Shown here piece after piece: positions 16,413 through 24,008 of a DNA stretch of 40,736 nucleotides. The notes below the pieces were generated by a model that saw nothing but the letters and a program-made list of their open reading frames with translations, had not been told where the DNA came from and searched no databases. The stretch's first letter is position 1. Each line of letters opens with the position of its first letter. Both the position numbers and the translations under genes were made by a program. Source of the DNA: Cyanobacteriota bacterium (GTDB lineage: Bacteria; Cyanobacteriota; Cyanobacteriia; Cyanobacteriales; Microcoleaceae); NCBI GenBank assembly GCA_025362325.1, contig JANYGO010000159.1, positions 1-40,736 of the forward strand. The letters are read 5' to 3'.

Positions 16413-17144
16413 TTAAATTCCCAATCTCGACACAGTTCTTGAGGCCGGCCGGCCGGCCGGATGCACCGCACAATTGATGCCGTCTTTGCCGTAATAATAA
16501 TGGCAGACTTTGCAAGGTTGATTTTGCTCTAATTTTTTCATCAAAATTGCCCGAATTGTCTGAACTCGGTTTTGATATTTGTTGGCGTTCGAGTGAGTCG
16601 GTTCAATTGCCAAAGCTTGCTGGAAAGCTGCTAAGCTGGTATCGTACAATTTAATAATTTGGGCGCTGTATTTTGTCCAAGCATCCGCGCTACTTTGATA
16701 CAGTTCGATGGTGTTTAAGTTTAAAATACCATATTCCGTCCAGGCGTCAGCCGAAGCTCGATCGAACTTAATATTGGCATTAATCAACACTTTTTTGATA
16801 GTTGCCAAAAGTTCCCTCGGCTGCCAAGGTTTGCTAACATACGCCTCGGCGCGATCGATCGCCCTAGAAAACAAAGCTAGCTGCTGTCCCTTCCCGGTTA
16901 AAAATATTACTGGTATATTCCGAGTTTCGGGATTAGCTTTAATTAAACGGCAAACGCCGTAGCCGTCCATGCGGGGCATCACGATATCTAATAATACTAA
17001 ATCAGGGTAATTTCTCCCAACTTTATCCAGTGCTTCCACGCCGTCAGATGCTTGAATTACATTCAATCCGCTGCATCTCAACTGATGTGAAATGCACTCC
17101 CGCTGGCTGCGGGAATCTTCCACGACTAAAACTGTACTCATCAC
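16413..17144 (-). CDS. Response regulator with novel-looking Cys/His tail
   Basis: 243 residues. Receiver domain at 1-125: acidic pocket E9-D10, phospho-acceptor D53 (VLLDIVMPRMDG), T83 (FLTGKG) and K105 (VSKPW), a full functional set. The C-terminal part has no DNA-binding domain. It contains two similar helices (SADAWTEYGILNLNTIELYQ and SADAWTKYSAQIIKLYDTS), a TPR-like AAFQQALAIEPTHSNA segment, and a tail PCKVCHYYYGKDGINCAVHP that looks like a metal site. That tail resembles a CxxCxYxxG...CAVHP motif I recall from other cyanobacterial regulators. The gene is followed by the cyclase-domain gene with only 14 bases between, so the two are probably one operon and pathway. Confidence 0.85.
   Translation of the reverse strand: MMSTVLVVEDSRSQRECISHQLRCSGLNVIQASDGVEALDKVGRNYPDLVLLDIVMPRMDGYGVCRLIKANPETRNIPVIFLTGKGQQLALFSRAIDRAEAYVSKPWQPRELLATIKKVLINANIKFDRASADAWTEYGILNLNTIELYQSSADAWTKYSAQIIKLYDTSLAAFQQALAIEPTHSNANKYQNRVQTIRAILMKKLEQNQPCKVCHYYYGKDGINCAVHPAGRPASRTVSRLGI
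16443..16460. repeat. GGCC tetranucleotide tract inside the response regulator gene
   Basis: An 18-base run of GGCCGGCC units encodes part of the AGRPASR tail at the end of the response regulator. It may be slippage-prone; a change of one unit would shift the reading frame of only the last few codons. Confidence 0.8.
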
Positions 17145-17466
17145 TCCACACCTGGTTTCTGAGGTAAACTTGTTCGCTGCTTCGAGTTGCCCTTGCTGAC
17201 ATTATTTTACCCAGATTGGATTAATTTGTTATCATTGGCGATCGGAATAATCTCAAATTGCAACAAATCTTAAACTGGGCAGCGCAGGCGATACCGATCG
17301 CAAAATACTGGTTGCTAATATACGGACAATTGTTAAAGGTTTGGCGACAAATATTCGGCTTTTAAACATGAATAACTGCCAACTGTACTGATGGCGGACA
17401 AAAAGCTTGTTGAATTGCAAGGGATAATCGGCTACTGTATACCTTGAAGTTCTCTCCTGACGACAA
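17145..17466. other. Divergent intergenic region
   Basis: 322 bases between the response regulator (minus) and the small exported protein (plus). No gene or repeat family member is seen, apart from the candidate promoter given separately. A minus-strand open frame entering here from 17609 is antisense to the exported-protein gene and lacks protein-like features. Confidence 0.5.
17415..17443 (+). promoter_or_regulatory. Candidate sigma-70 promoter for the exported Cys-rich protein gene
   Basis: TTGCAA (17415-17420), a 17-base spacer and TATACC (17438-17443), with TG directly before the -10 box. The hexamers are close to the TTGACA/TATAAT consensus and sit 23 bases before the ATG at 17467. This is pattern matching only. 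Confidence 0.4.
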
Positions 17467-17826
17467 ATGAATAGATTGCTCCTCACTTTGCTTGTAAGTC
17501 CGACGCTGTTTGGATCTCTGATGTCTTTAAGGGTGCTGGCAAGTCCCGCTGTTGGCGAAACACCAGCCCAATCTGCTGATGCGCCTCGCTGCGTGCGATC
17601 GCCCCACACTCAGCGCCTGAGTTGCGTGCGCCTCTCGGCGAAAACCGCTAATTCAGATTCTAAACCGACAATTGGCAAGCAGTCGCCGGATGGCCAGCCG
17701 GTGGCGATGATGGACTTTACGGAAGAAGAAAGCGATGCCGCCGTGGCGTTGTTTGGCTGCGATTGCCCGGTTTGCATGAATTCCCTGCGCCAGTTGCGCG
17801 GTTTGCCGCTGTTGCAGACGAGTTGA
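17467..17826 (+). CDS. Small exported Cys-rich protein of unknown function
   Basis: 119 residues. The N-terminus MNRLLLTLLVSPTLFGSL is a good signal sequence with a likely cleavage near LRVLA|SPAVG. The mature part is polar and variable, then ends in MMDFTEEESDAAVALFGCDCPVCMNSLRQLRG, where C-D-C-P-x-C could bind a metal or form disulfides. It is probably periplasmic or lumenal. I recall similar short cyanobacterial proteins with this terminal motif, but no function. The long minus-strand frame over the same bases (17253-17609) is rejected as a shadow. The next gene is sufE, 333 bases on. Confidence 0.65.
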   Translation: MNRLLLTLLVSPTLFGSLMSLRVLASPAVGETPAQSADAPRCVRSPHTQRLSCVRLSAKTANSDSKPTIGKQSPDGQPVAMMDFTEEESDAAVALFGCDCPVCMNSLRQLRGLPLLQTS

Positions 17827-18159
17827 GGACGATCGGGCGAATGTTTGAATTTTGGTAAAATCGCGATCGTTGCGACATTTGATATTTGCGGGGCGATCGC
17901 ACTTTTGCTCTACCATAACCTATTGGGTTCGGTGATCGATTGAATCAGGGCGATCGACCTTTTGACATTCCAAAAGTTATCCCCAATCGAATTCTAGAAG
18001 AGCTCAAAAAACCAGATTTTTAGCAAAAGTTTGGGTTTTGCATTTTCAACCGCAGATGAATGCAGATGAATGCAGATGAACGCAGATGTTGCAGATCGAT
18101 CGCACCTGCTGCTAAAATAGAATGTATAATATTAGCGAAGTAAACCGCTACTAGAAATC
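17827..18159. other. Intergenic region before sufE
   Basis: 333 bases without a gene. It contains several CGATCG-type HIP1-related sites and a 10-base tandem repeat (listed separately) about 70 bases before the sufE start. No clear promoter stands out. Confidence 0.5.
18051..18090. repeat. 10-base tandem repeat (TGCAGATGAA) x4
   Basis: Units CGCAGATGAA, TGCAGATGAA, TGCAGATGAA, CGCAGATGTT follow without gaps. The period is close to one helical turn. It lies 70 bases upstream of sufE; CGCAGATGAA-type repeats are a familiar dispersed sequence in these genomes, so a regulatory role is speculative. Confidence 0.85.
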
Positions 18160-18606
18160 ATGTCCGCAAATACCGCGCTACCCGCAACCCTAGCTAAAAT
18201 CGTCCAGCGCTTCCAGCGACACTCCGACCCGAAACAGCGCTACGAACAACTGCTGTGGTATGCGAAGCGACTCCCAGCATTTCCAGACAGCGATAAATTG
18301 CCGGAAAACAAAGTTTCTGGCTGCGTGTCGCAAGTTTATATTACCGCAACTTTAGCCGACGGAAAAGTTTCCTTTGAAGGCGATTCAGACGCTCAATTAG
18401 TCAAAGGATTAGTTGGCTTACTCGTCGAAGGTTTGAGCGGATTAACACCAGCCGAAATAGTCAACGTGACTCCAGATTTTATTCAAGATACGGGATTGAA
18501 TGTGAGCTTGACACCTTCCCGCGCTAACGGATTTTACAACATCTTTCAAATGATGAGAAATAAAGCTCTGGCTTGCGAATTGAGCGCGCAAGCAGAAGCA
18601 AATTAA
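18160..18606 (+). CDS. sufE: SufE family cysteine desulfurase sulfur acceptor
   Basis: 148 residues, standard SufE length. SufE takes persulfide sulfur from the desulfurase SufS and passes it to the SufBCD scaffold for Fe-S cluster assembly. The acceptor cysteine is C55 in ENKVSGCVSQVYI; other family landmarks are QRYEQLLWYAKRLP, SDAQLVKGLVGLLVEGLSG, and the final GFYNIFQMMRNKA. It is cytoplasmic. No other suf genes are nearby. The next gene on the same strand starts about 50 bases after its stop. Confidence 0.92.
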   Translation: MSANTALPATLAKIVQRFQRHSDPKQRYEQLLWYAKRLPAFPDSDKLPENKVSGCVSQVYITATLADGKVSFEGDSDAQLVKGLVGLLVEGLSGLTPAEIVNVTPDFIQDTGLNVSLTPSRANGFYNIFQMMRNKALACELSAQAEAN

Positions 18607-18656
18607 CAGGAGAAAAAGCCGTTGATTTCCGGGATTTTTGGGGATGCACGAAGAGT

Positions 18657-19652
18657 ATGCAGCGGATTTGGCGAATGCGGTTAAATCTTTTGTTTAAGGT
18701 AATTGTATTTTGTCTGATTTGGTTGTCGTTTTCTTTGCCAGTTTGTGCTGTCGGAGAGCCGCCGGTTGTCAATTCGCATGAGAGTATTGTTGAAAGTGCG
18801 ATCGACTTTCACATCCATTCGTCTCCCGATGTGATTCCCCGCAGGTTAGACGATTTTGAGGTAGCTGAGTCAGCCGCGCGATCGCACATGAAAGCAGTTG
18901 TCCTAAAAAATCACTATGCCAGCACAGCAGCGCGCGCAGTTCTAGTTAACAAAATTGTACCGCAAATCGAAGTTTTCGGGGGAATTGTTCTCAATCGCGC
19001 GATCGGCGGCCTGAATCCCGACGCTGTAGAAGCAATGCACCGCATCGGCGGCAAATACGGTAAAGTAGTGTGGCTACCAACCGTCGATTCCGAGCATCAT
19101 TTAAAGGTTTTTCACCAGTCTGGAATTGGGATTAAAGTAGCCGAAAACGGCCAAGTTTTACCGGAAACAGCAGCGGTACTCAAGATTGTAGCTAGAGATA
19201 ATTTAGTCTTGGAAACCGGACACATTTCCTCAGCAGAAGTAATGGCAGTTGTCCGGCAAGCCAACCTTCTCAACATTAAAAACATCCTGATTACCCACGC
19301 CATGGCCGACGTACCCGGTTTGTCCCTAGAAAACATGAAAACAGCCGCCGCAATGGGAGCTTTTCTAGAACTAGCATTTGTCAACGATTTGATGGGACAA
19401 AATGCCGCGGACAAGGGACATAGAAACTGGCATCATGTTTCAATTAGTCAGATGGTATCAGCGATTAAACTAATCGGAGCCGAGCATTTTGTTCTCAGCA
19501 CCGATTTGGGAAGGAAACTCGATCCTTTGCCAGCGGAAGGTTACAAATTATTTGTGACAAAATTGATAAACCAAGGCATTTCTCAGCGCGAAATTGATTT
19601 AATGATGAAAGAAAACCCAGCTCACTTGTTAGGAATAAAAAACTCAAATTAA
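18657..19652 (+). CDS. Exported DUF6282 (amidohydrolase-like) protein
   Basis: 331 residues from the ATG at 18657. The frame is open from an ATG at 18573 inside sufE, but I prefer 18657 (or 18675), because a signal-type sequence MRLNLLFKVIVFCLIWLSF follows at once and cleavage near VCAVGE is plausible. DFHIHSSPDVIPRR (H52, H54 of this start) is the H-x-H metal motif of metal-dependent hydrolases; LKNHYASTA, LETGHISS, ITHAMADVPG and STDLGRKLDP supply further likely metal ligands. It matches the DUF6282 family, whose substrate is unknown. The protein is probably periplasmic. A hairpin repeat starts a few bases after the stop. Confidence 0.8.
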   Translation: MQRIWRMRLNLLFKVIVFCLIWLSFSLPVCAVGEPPVVNSHESIVESAIDFHIHSSPDVIPRRLDDFEVAESAARSHMKAVVLKNHYASTAARAVLVNKIVPQIEVFGGIVLNRAIGGLNPDAVEAMHRIGGKYGKVVWLPTVDSEHHLKVFHQSGIGIKVAENGQVLPETAAVLKIVARDNLVLETGHISSAEVMAVVRQANLLNIKNILITHAMADVPGLSLENMKTAAAMGAFLELAFVNDLMGQNAADKGHRNWHHVSISQMVSAIKLIGAEHFVLSTDLGRKLDPLPAEGYKLFVTKLINQGISQREIDLMMKENPAHLLGIKNSN

Positions 19653-19658
19653 TTCTAA

Positions 19659-19809
19659 AGTTCGTAGTGAGGACTTCAGTCCTCTCTTTGATTTCTAGCA
19701 GCTCAATTGTGAGGAATGAAAAACTAAAGTTACTTCTAAAGTTTGTAGTGAGGACTTCAGTCCTCTCTTTGATTTCTAGCCAATAAGGACTAAAGTCCTC
19801 ACTACAAAC
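19659..19809. repeat. Hairpin repeat family, copy 4 (complex)
   Basis: Two left arms (TTCGTAGTGAGGACTTCAGT at 19661 and a TTTGTAGTGAGGACTTCAGT version at 19742) followed by one right arm (ACTAAAGTCCTCACTACAAAC, ending at 19809). Each left arm continues with CCTCTCTTTGATTTCTAGC, so an 82-base segment has been duplicated. It lies between convergent genes. Confidence 0.85.
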
Positions 19810-19824
19810 AAAATTTCCCTTCTT

Positions 19825-19878
19825 CCATCCATCCGTGACATCCGTTAAATCCGCTACCAAATCCGTTGCCGAACTTTC
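19825..19878. repeat. ATCCGTTAAATCCG-type repeat, single copy
   Basis: ACATCCGTTAAATCCG, then ATCCGTTGCCGAACTT, in the same order and spacing as in the tandem pair at 27375-27480, with a few substitutions. It is intergenic, at the 3' side of the coiled-coil gene. Confidence 0.75.
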
Positions 19879-19880
19879 TT

Positions 19881-22607
19881 CTATTCTTGATTGCCTTTGC
19901 CGCGCATATATCCGTTATCTGCAATCCGCCAAGCACCCCCAGTATTGCCAGTTAAATCGGAATCCTCCACCGTAGCAATGGCATCTCTGTAAACTGCGAT
20001 CGCCTCACCTTGATTACCATTAATCCGACAGCCACGCACGATCAATTTTCCTCCCACTCCGACACCGATTCCCAGACTACCGTTATCATAAATATTGCAA
20101 TCTTCCACCGTTGCTTTCCCACGATCCGAGATAAAGATTCCGTTCCATATTCCATCATGAATTTGACAGCGACGGAGTACAGAATCAGCGTCGGGGCCGC
20201 AAATTCCCACCACAGAATAGTCCGCAGAAGTCATATCGCTGTCTTCTACGATTAACTCGCCTTTGCGAATATCTACGGCATAATATTTACCCGTTGTTCT
20301 CATTGTCAAACCTCGCACTAAAGCGCTATCTGTTTGCATTTTAATGCAGTTTGAATTAGTGCTTTCGACAGTGATGGTACCCGCTTCTGTGCTGCCGATA
20401 ATTTCCACAGATTTGTCAATAATTAGACTTTCTCGATACAAACCGGGCTGTACGTTAATGCGCGTACCGGGCGCCGCATTTGTTACCGCTTCGCTAATAG
20501 TAGTATAATCACCTTGACCTTGTTGACAAACCACAAATTCTTGACTTTTCAAAACAGGTGATTCTGAGGTTGATTCGGCAATTTCCTCTATTAATTCAGC
20601 TTGTTGAACTTCTCGATCGCCCTTTTGGGCAATTTGCGATTTTAGTTGCAAGCGTTCTTGATAAACTGTTTCTAACTGATGTTCTAACTCGGATACTTGA
20701 GATTGCAGTTGAGCTTGATTCTGGTTTGCTGTCTCGATTTGACTTTGAACCTCCGAGAGTTGAGCATAAAGGTATGAGCGTTCTCTGTTAGCAGTTTCTA
20801 GCTGAGATTCCACTTCTGAGCGACTTTCTCTCGCAGTTTCTAACTGCTGTTGTAACTCGGATACTTGAGATTGCAGTTGAGTTTGATTTTGATTTGCTGT
20901 CTCGATTTGATTTTGGAATTCTGACTGTTGAGAATTGAGCTGAGATTCTAATTGCGATCGACTTTGATTTACGCATTCTAACTGATTTTCTAAGTCAGAT
21001 GCTTGAGATTGCAGTTGAGTTTGATTTTGATTTGCTGTCTCGATTTGACTTTGCAATTCCGATAGTTGAGAATTGAGTTCCTCTTGCAATTCTGAGCGAC
21101 TTTCTCTCGCAGTTTCTAACTGCTGTTCTAAGTCGGCTACTTGAGATTGCAGTTGAGTTTGATTTTGATTTGCTGTCTCCATTTGAGTTTGGAATTCCGA
21201 CAGTTGAGAATTGAGCTGAGATTCCACTTCGGAGCGACTTTGACGCGCACTTTCTAACTGCTGTTGTAACTCGGATACTTGAGATTGCAGTTGAGTTTGA
21301 TTTTGATTTGCTGTCTCGATTTGACTTTGCAATTCCGACAGTTGAGAATTGAGCTGTGAGCGTTCTGTGTTTACAGTTTCTAGCTGAGATTCTAATTCTG
21401 AGCGAGTTTGACGCCCACTTTCTAACTGCTGTTCTAATTCGGATACGTGAGATTGAAGTTGAGTTTGATTTTGATGGGCTATCTCGATTTGAGTTTGAAA
21501 TTCCGACTGTTGAGAATAAAGCTGCGATCGCTCTGTCTGATGAGTTTCTAGCTGAGATGCCAATTCTGAGCGAGTTTGATTTACACTTTCTAACTGCTGT
21601 TCTAACTCGGATGTTTGAGATTGCAGTTGAGTTTGATTTTCATGGGCTGTATCGATTCGAGTTTGCCATTCCGAAATTTGATCACAAAACTGCGATCGCT
21701 CTGTGCTAGCCATTTCTAATTGACTCTGCAATTCTGACAACTGAGACTGAAGTTGTTCTCGCTCTCTAACAACCGTTTCTGATTGACTTTGCAGCTCAGA
21801 CAATTGAGATATTAACTGTACTTTATCCTGATTAGCTACTTCTAATTGTCTTTCCAGCTCTAATAATTCAGGTTGAGGTTGCTCTACTTGTTGACAGGCG
21901 GTTTCCCATTGAGAATTGAGTATTTCGCTTTCTTGCTGTGCACTTTCCAGTTGAGCTTGCAAGCCCGAAAGTTGAGACTGAAGTTGCTCCCGATCTTGAA
22001 TTGAGCGATCGCACTTAATTTGAATTTCCGACAACTGGTACTGTAGCTGCGATCTGTTTTGACTAACAGTTTCCAACTGACTGTCAAATTCCGACAGCAA
22101 AGCGTGAAATTGAGAACGTTCTGCATCAACCGTCTCTAATTCTGCTTGCATTTCCAGCATTTGAGCGTTAAGTTGCGATCGCTCTTGATGCGCCACCTCT
22201 AACTGATATTGAAGTTCTGCCACTTCGGCTAACTGCGACTCAGCTTGTTCAGCATTTTCTAGCTGAGACTGCAAATCAGCAATCACAGCATCAACTTGCG
22301 ATCGCTCCTCGGCAATTCCCGCCAAAAATTCTTCCAATTGTGAGACTTGATCGTGTAAAATATCTTGCTCGCGAGTCACAAATTCCAAGCGACTTTGCAA
22401 CTCAGACACTTCAGAATTTAGCTGATTTTCATGCTCCGTCTTTTGTCGCAATTCCGAACTTCGGGCATCCAACTGCGACGCCAACTTCGATATCGCCTCC
22501 TGCGAACCCTGCATCCGCACCAAATTGCGTGAATTCCGCTTATTCAAAATTAGCCAGCAGATTAATGCACCGCCTGCAAATCCTATTAATAAAAGTAATG
22601 CTTCCAT
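19881..22607 (-). CDS. Membrane-anchored long coiled-coil protein with C-terminal parallel beta-helix
   Basis: 908 residues from ATG at 22607. MEALLLLIGFAGGALICWLI gives one N-terminal membrane anchor. An ATG 48 bases further upstream would put a polar leader before this anchor and start inside a hairpin (22648-22665), so it is less likely. Residues about 40-690 are a Gln/Ser/Glu-rich coiled coil with repeated QSQLSELQSQ-like units. The last 200 residues, from VVCQQGQGDYTTISEAVTNA, are a pectate-lyase-type right-handed beta-helix (GLYRESLIIDKSVEIIGS, SVLRRCQIHDGIWNGIFISD, LGIGVGVGGKLIVRGC), with no obvious catalytic residues. It may be a structural or envelope-associated protein; the side of the membrane is unclear. 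It is in line with the ATP-grasp gene upstream but 200 bases away. Confidence 0.82.
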   Translation of the reverse strand: MEALLLLIGFAGGALICWLILNKRNSRNLVRMQGSQEAISKLASQLDARSSELRQKTEHENQLNSEVSELQSRLEFVTREQDILHDQVSQLEEFLAGIAEERSQVDAVIADLQSQLENAEQAESQLAEVAELQYQLEVAHQERSQLNAQMLEMQAELETVDAERSQFHALLSEFDSQLETVSQNRSQLQYQLSEIQIKCDRSIQDREQLQSQLSGLQAQLESAQQESEILNSQWETACQQVEQPQPELLELERQLEVANQDKVQLISQLSELQSQSETVVREREQLQSQLSELQSQLEMASTERSQFCDQISEWQTRIDTAHENQTQLQSQTSELEQQLESVNQTRSELASQLETHQTERSQLYSQQSEFQTQIEIAHQNQTQLQSHVSELEQQLESGRQTRSELESQLETVNTERSQLNSQLSELQSQIETANQNQTQLQSQVSELQQQLESARQSRSEVESQLNSQLSEFQTQMETANQNQTQLQSQVADLEQQLETARESRSELQEELNSQLSELQSQIETANQNQTQLQSQASDLENQLECVNQSRSQLESQLNSQQSEFQNQIETANQNQTQLQSQVSELQQQLETARESRSEVESQLETANRERSYLYAQLSEVQSQIETANQNQAQLQSQVSELEHQLETVYQERLQLKSQIAQKGDREVQQAELIEEIAESTSESPVLKSQEFVVCQQGQGDYTTISEAVTNAAPGTRINVQPGLYRESLIIDKSVEIIGSTEAGTITVESTNSNCIKMQTDSALVRGLTMRTTGKYYAVDIRKGELIVEDSDMTSADYSVVGICGPDADSVLRRCQIHDGIWNGIFISDRGKATVEDCNIYDNGSLGIGVGVGGKLIVRGCRINGNQGEAIAVYRDAIATVEDSDLTGNTGGAWRIADNGYMRGKGNQE
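20701..21660 (-). repeat. Tandem coding repeats of 138 and 168 bases in the coiled-coil gene
   Basis: The marker GATTGCAGTTGAG or close variants recurs at 20701, 20869, 21007, 21145, 21283, 21451 and 21619. The steps are 168, 138, 138, 138, 168 and 168 bases, i.e. modules of 56 or 46 residues that differ by exactly 30 bases. The long version carries an extra ten-residue segment of the type ERSQLNSQLS. High identity in the central copies implies recent expansion or gene conversion. Confidence 0.85.
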
Positions 22608-22647
22608 TTGTTTATTTAATTGATATAAATTGAGTTGCCCTGATGCT

Positions 22648-22665
22648 TGTCCCAAAAAAGGGACA
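22648..22665. other. Hairpin TGTCCC-A6-GGGACA upstream of the coiled-coil gene
   Basis: Perfect 6-base arms around six A residues, extended by GATG/CATC outside with a small mismatch. On the minus strand it precedes the coiled-coil start by about 40 bases, with the loop reading T6. It could be a terminator for upstream minus-strand transcripts or a repeat element. Confidence 0.5.
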
Positions 22666-22763
22666 TCCAGAAATTGCTATCTCACTCAAGAATATCACAA
22701 GTTTAGCGCCTGTGTTTAATTGGGTAAACAATTTATATTTGTTTACAAAAGCCCCACAGGTAA

Positions 22764-22780
22764 GGTGCGCATTGCGCACC
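22764..22780. repeat. Short palindrome GGTGCGCA-T-TGCGCACC
   Basis: Perfect 8-base arms around a single T, just beyond the ATP-grasp stop codon. A related palindrome with the same GGTGCGC/GCGCACC arms is at 38666-38685. Confidence 0.8.
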
Positions 22781-22809
22781 ATACATTGAGATGTGATGCG
22801 CAAGTCCGA

Positions 22810-23985
22810 TTAGCGAAGCAAATCCACAATATGAGGAATAATCTCGATATGTTGAGTCAACAAATAATCCAACCTATCCGCCAGCAAACTAAAAATTAAA
22901 TCGTTATAACTCATCCCGTATTCCGCCAAACCCAAAGCAACCAAACTCGTCACATTTTCGCCCGGATGTTTCAGATCCGGTTTCGGATTTGCTTCCAAAA
23001 CATAAAGTTCTCCATCAGCATCGCTGCGGACATCAATCCGCACCAAACTGTTCAAACTAAACTCCCAATAGATTTTGCGAGCCAACTCAATCAACTGCTG
23101 TTTGAGTTCAGGTTCCTCGGCCCCCATCAACCGCCCGCGATCGGCCGTAATCGCCTTTTTGTCCATAGAAGTAAAGATGCGTTCCTGCGCATCGAAAACT
23201 CGTTCTACCGTCGAAAATGCCAAAGGCTTCGTATTTTTTGTAAAACCACCTTTAGCATAAGTAACATAGCCACAAACCGCTACACAAAACTCTCGTCCCG
23301 GCAAATACTTTTCAATTAAAGCAGTATTGTGAGTTGCTCGATGAACTTCCGCCACCGCCCGAGATAAACCCTCAAGTTTGTCTACAAAATGAACGTGCAG
23401 CGAAGCGCGGCCGGAGACGGGTTTCACGATAAAAGGCCCTTGATACTCACCAAAAGCAATTGCAAAACGCTCGTGCTTCTGAGGCTGCAAAATCCCCTGA
23501 GAAGGATGCCAAGTCATAAACGGAGCAGTTTTAATTCCGACTGATTCCAGTTCCCGTTTAAAAGCGTGTTTGTTATCTAAAATTGAACTGTTTAAAGGAT
23601 TGTGACCGACATAAGGCATTCCCAACATTTCCAACAGAGCGGGAGTGTGGCAAACAGGATTGTAGCCCTGGACTCCGCCCGTATTTAGCCACACTAAATG
23701 GATATTTGTTTGTTTAAGTTGTTCCGGCAAGTTCATGTCGTCAGGGATGACAAAGACTTGCTTGAAGCCAATTTCTGCTAATGAAGAGGCAATCTCGCGG
23801 GCGACGACTTCGTAACTCTTCCAAGAGCGGGGATTGTGAGTTTTGTAAATCACGGAACCTGGGCGATCGCAGTTGCCACCAAATACCACAGCAATTCGCA
23901 ATTTAGCAAACAACACTTCTAAATATTCAGGCAGTAAACTAAAGTCGTAATCCCAGGGGTTGATGTCAATTGATTTTGCAAGCAT
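22810..23985 (-). CDS. D-alanine-D-alanine ligase-like ATP-grasp protein
   Basis: 391 residues, longer than typical Ddl (about 350). ATP-grasp motifs in order: VVFGGNCDRPGS (glycine-rich start), SSILDNKHAFKRELESVGIKT, FIVKPVSGRASLHVHFV (ATP-binding lysine), ALIEKYLPGREFCVAVCG, LVRIDVRSDADGELYVLEANPKPDL with the R, D and E-x-N residues that bind ATP and magnesium. It should form a carboxylate-amine bond; whether the product is D-Ala-D-Ala or another dipeptide is not decided by sequence. The serine-rich Ddl loop is altered (GRAS instead of EGSS). It starts 23 bases after the EamA transporter gene ends, so the two are likely one transcript; export or import of its product is conceivable. Confidence 0.82.
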   Translation of the reverse strand: MLAKSIDINPWDYDFSLLPEYLEVLFAKLRIAVVFGGNCDRPGSVIYKTHNPRSWKSYEVVAREIASSLAEIGFKQVFVIPDDMNLPEQLKQTNIHLVWLNTGGVQGYNPVCHTPALLEMLGMPYVGHNPLNSSILDNKHAFKRELESVGIKTAPFMTWHPSQGILQPQKHERFAIAFGEYQGPFIVKPVSGRASLHVHFVDKLEGLSRAVAEVHRATHNTALIEKYLPGREFCVAVCGYVTYAKGGFTKNTKPLAFSTVERVFDAQERIFTSMDKKAITADRGRLMGAEEPELKQQLIELARKIYWEFSLNSLVRIDVRSDADGELYVLEANPKPDLKHPGENVTSLVALGLAEYGMSYNDLIFSLLADRLDYLLTQHIEIIPHIVDLLR

Positions 23986-24008
23986 TTAAGTTTATTGTCC
24001 TGTTTGTT

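Noticed and set aside
17253..17609. Minus-strand 118-codon frame
   Set aside because: It is antisense to the signal-peptide gene at 17467 and has no recognisable domain; the plus-strand frame has the better start, signal peptide and conserved end.
18573..18656. Upstream ATG for the DUF6282 protein, overlapping sufE
   Set aside because: It would add a polar 28-residue leader before a clear signal peptide; the ATG at 18657 or 18675 fits an exported protein better.
22608..22655. Upstream ATG for the coiled-coil protein
   Set aside because: It lies inside a hairpin and would put a polar segment before the membrane anchor that starts MEALLLLIGF.
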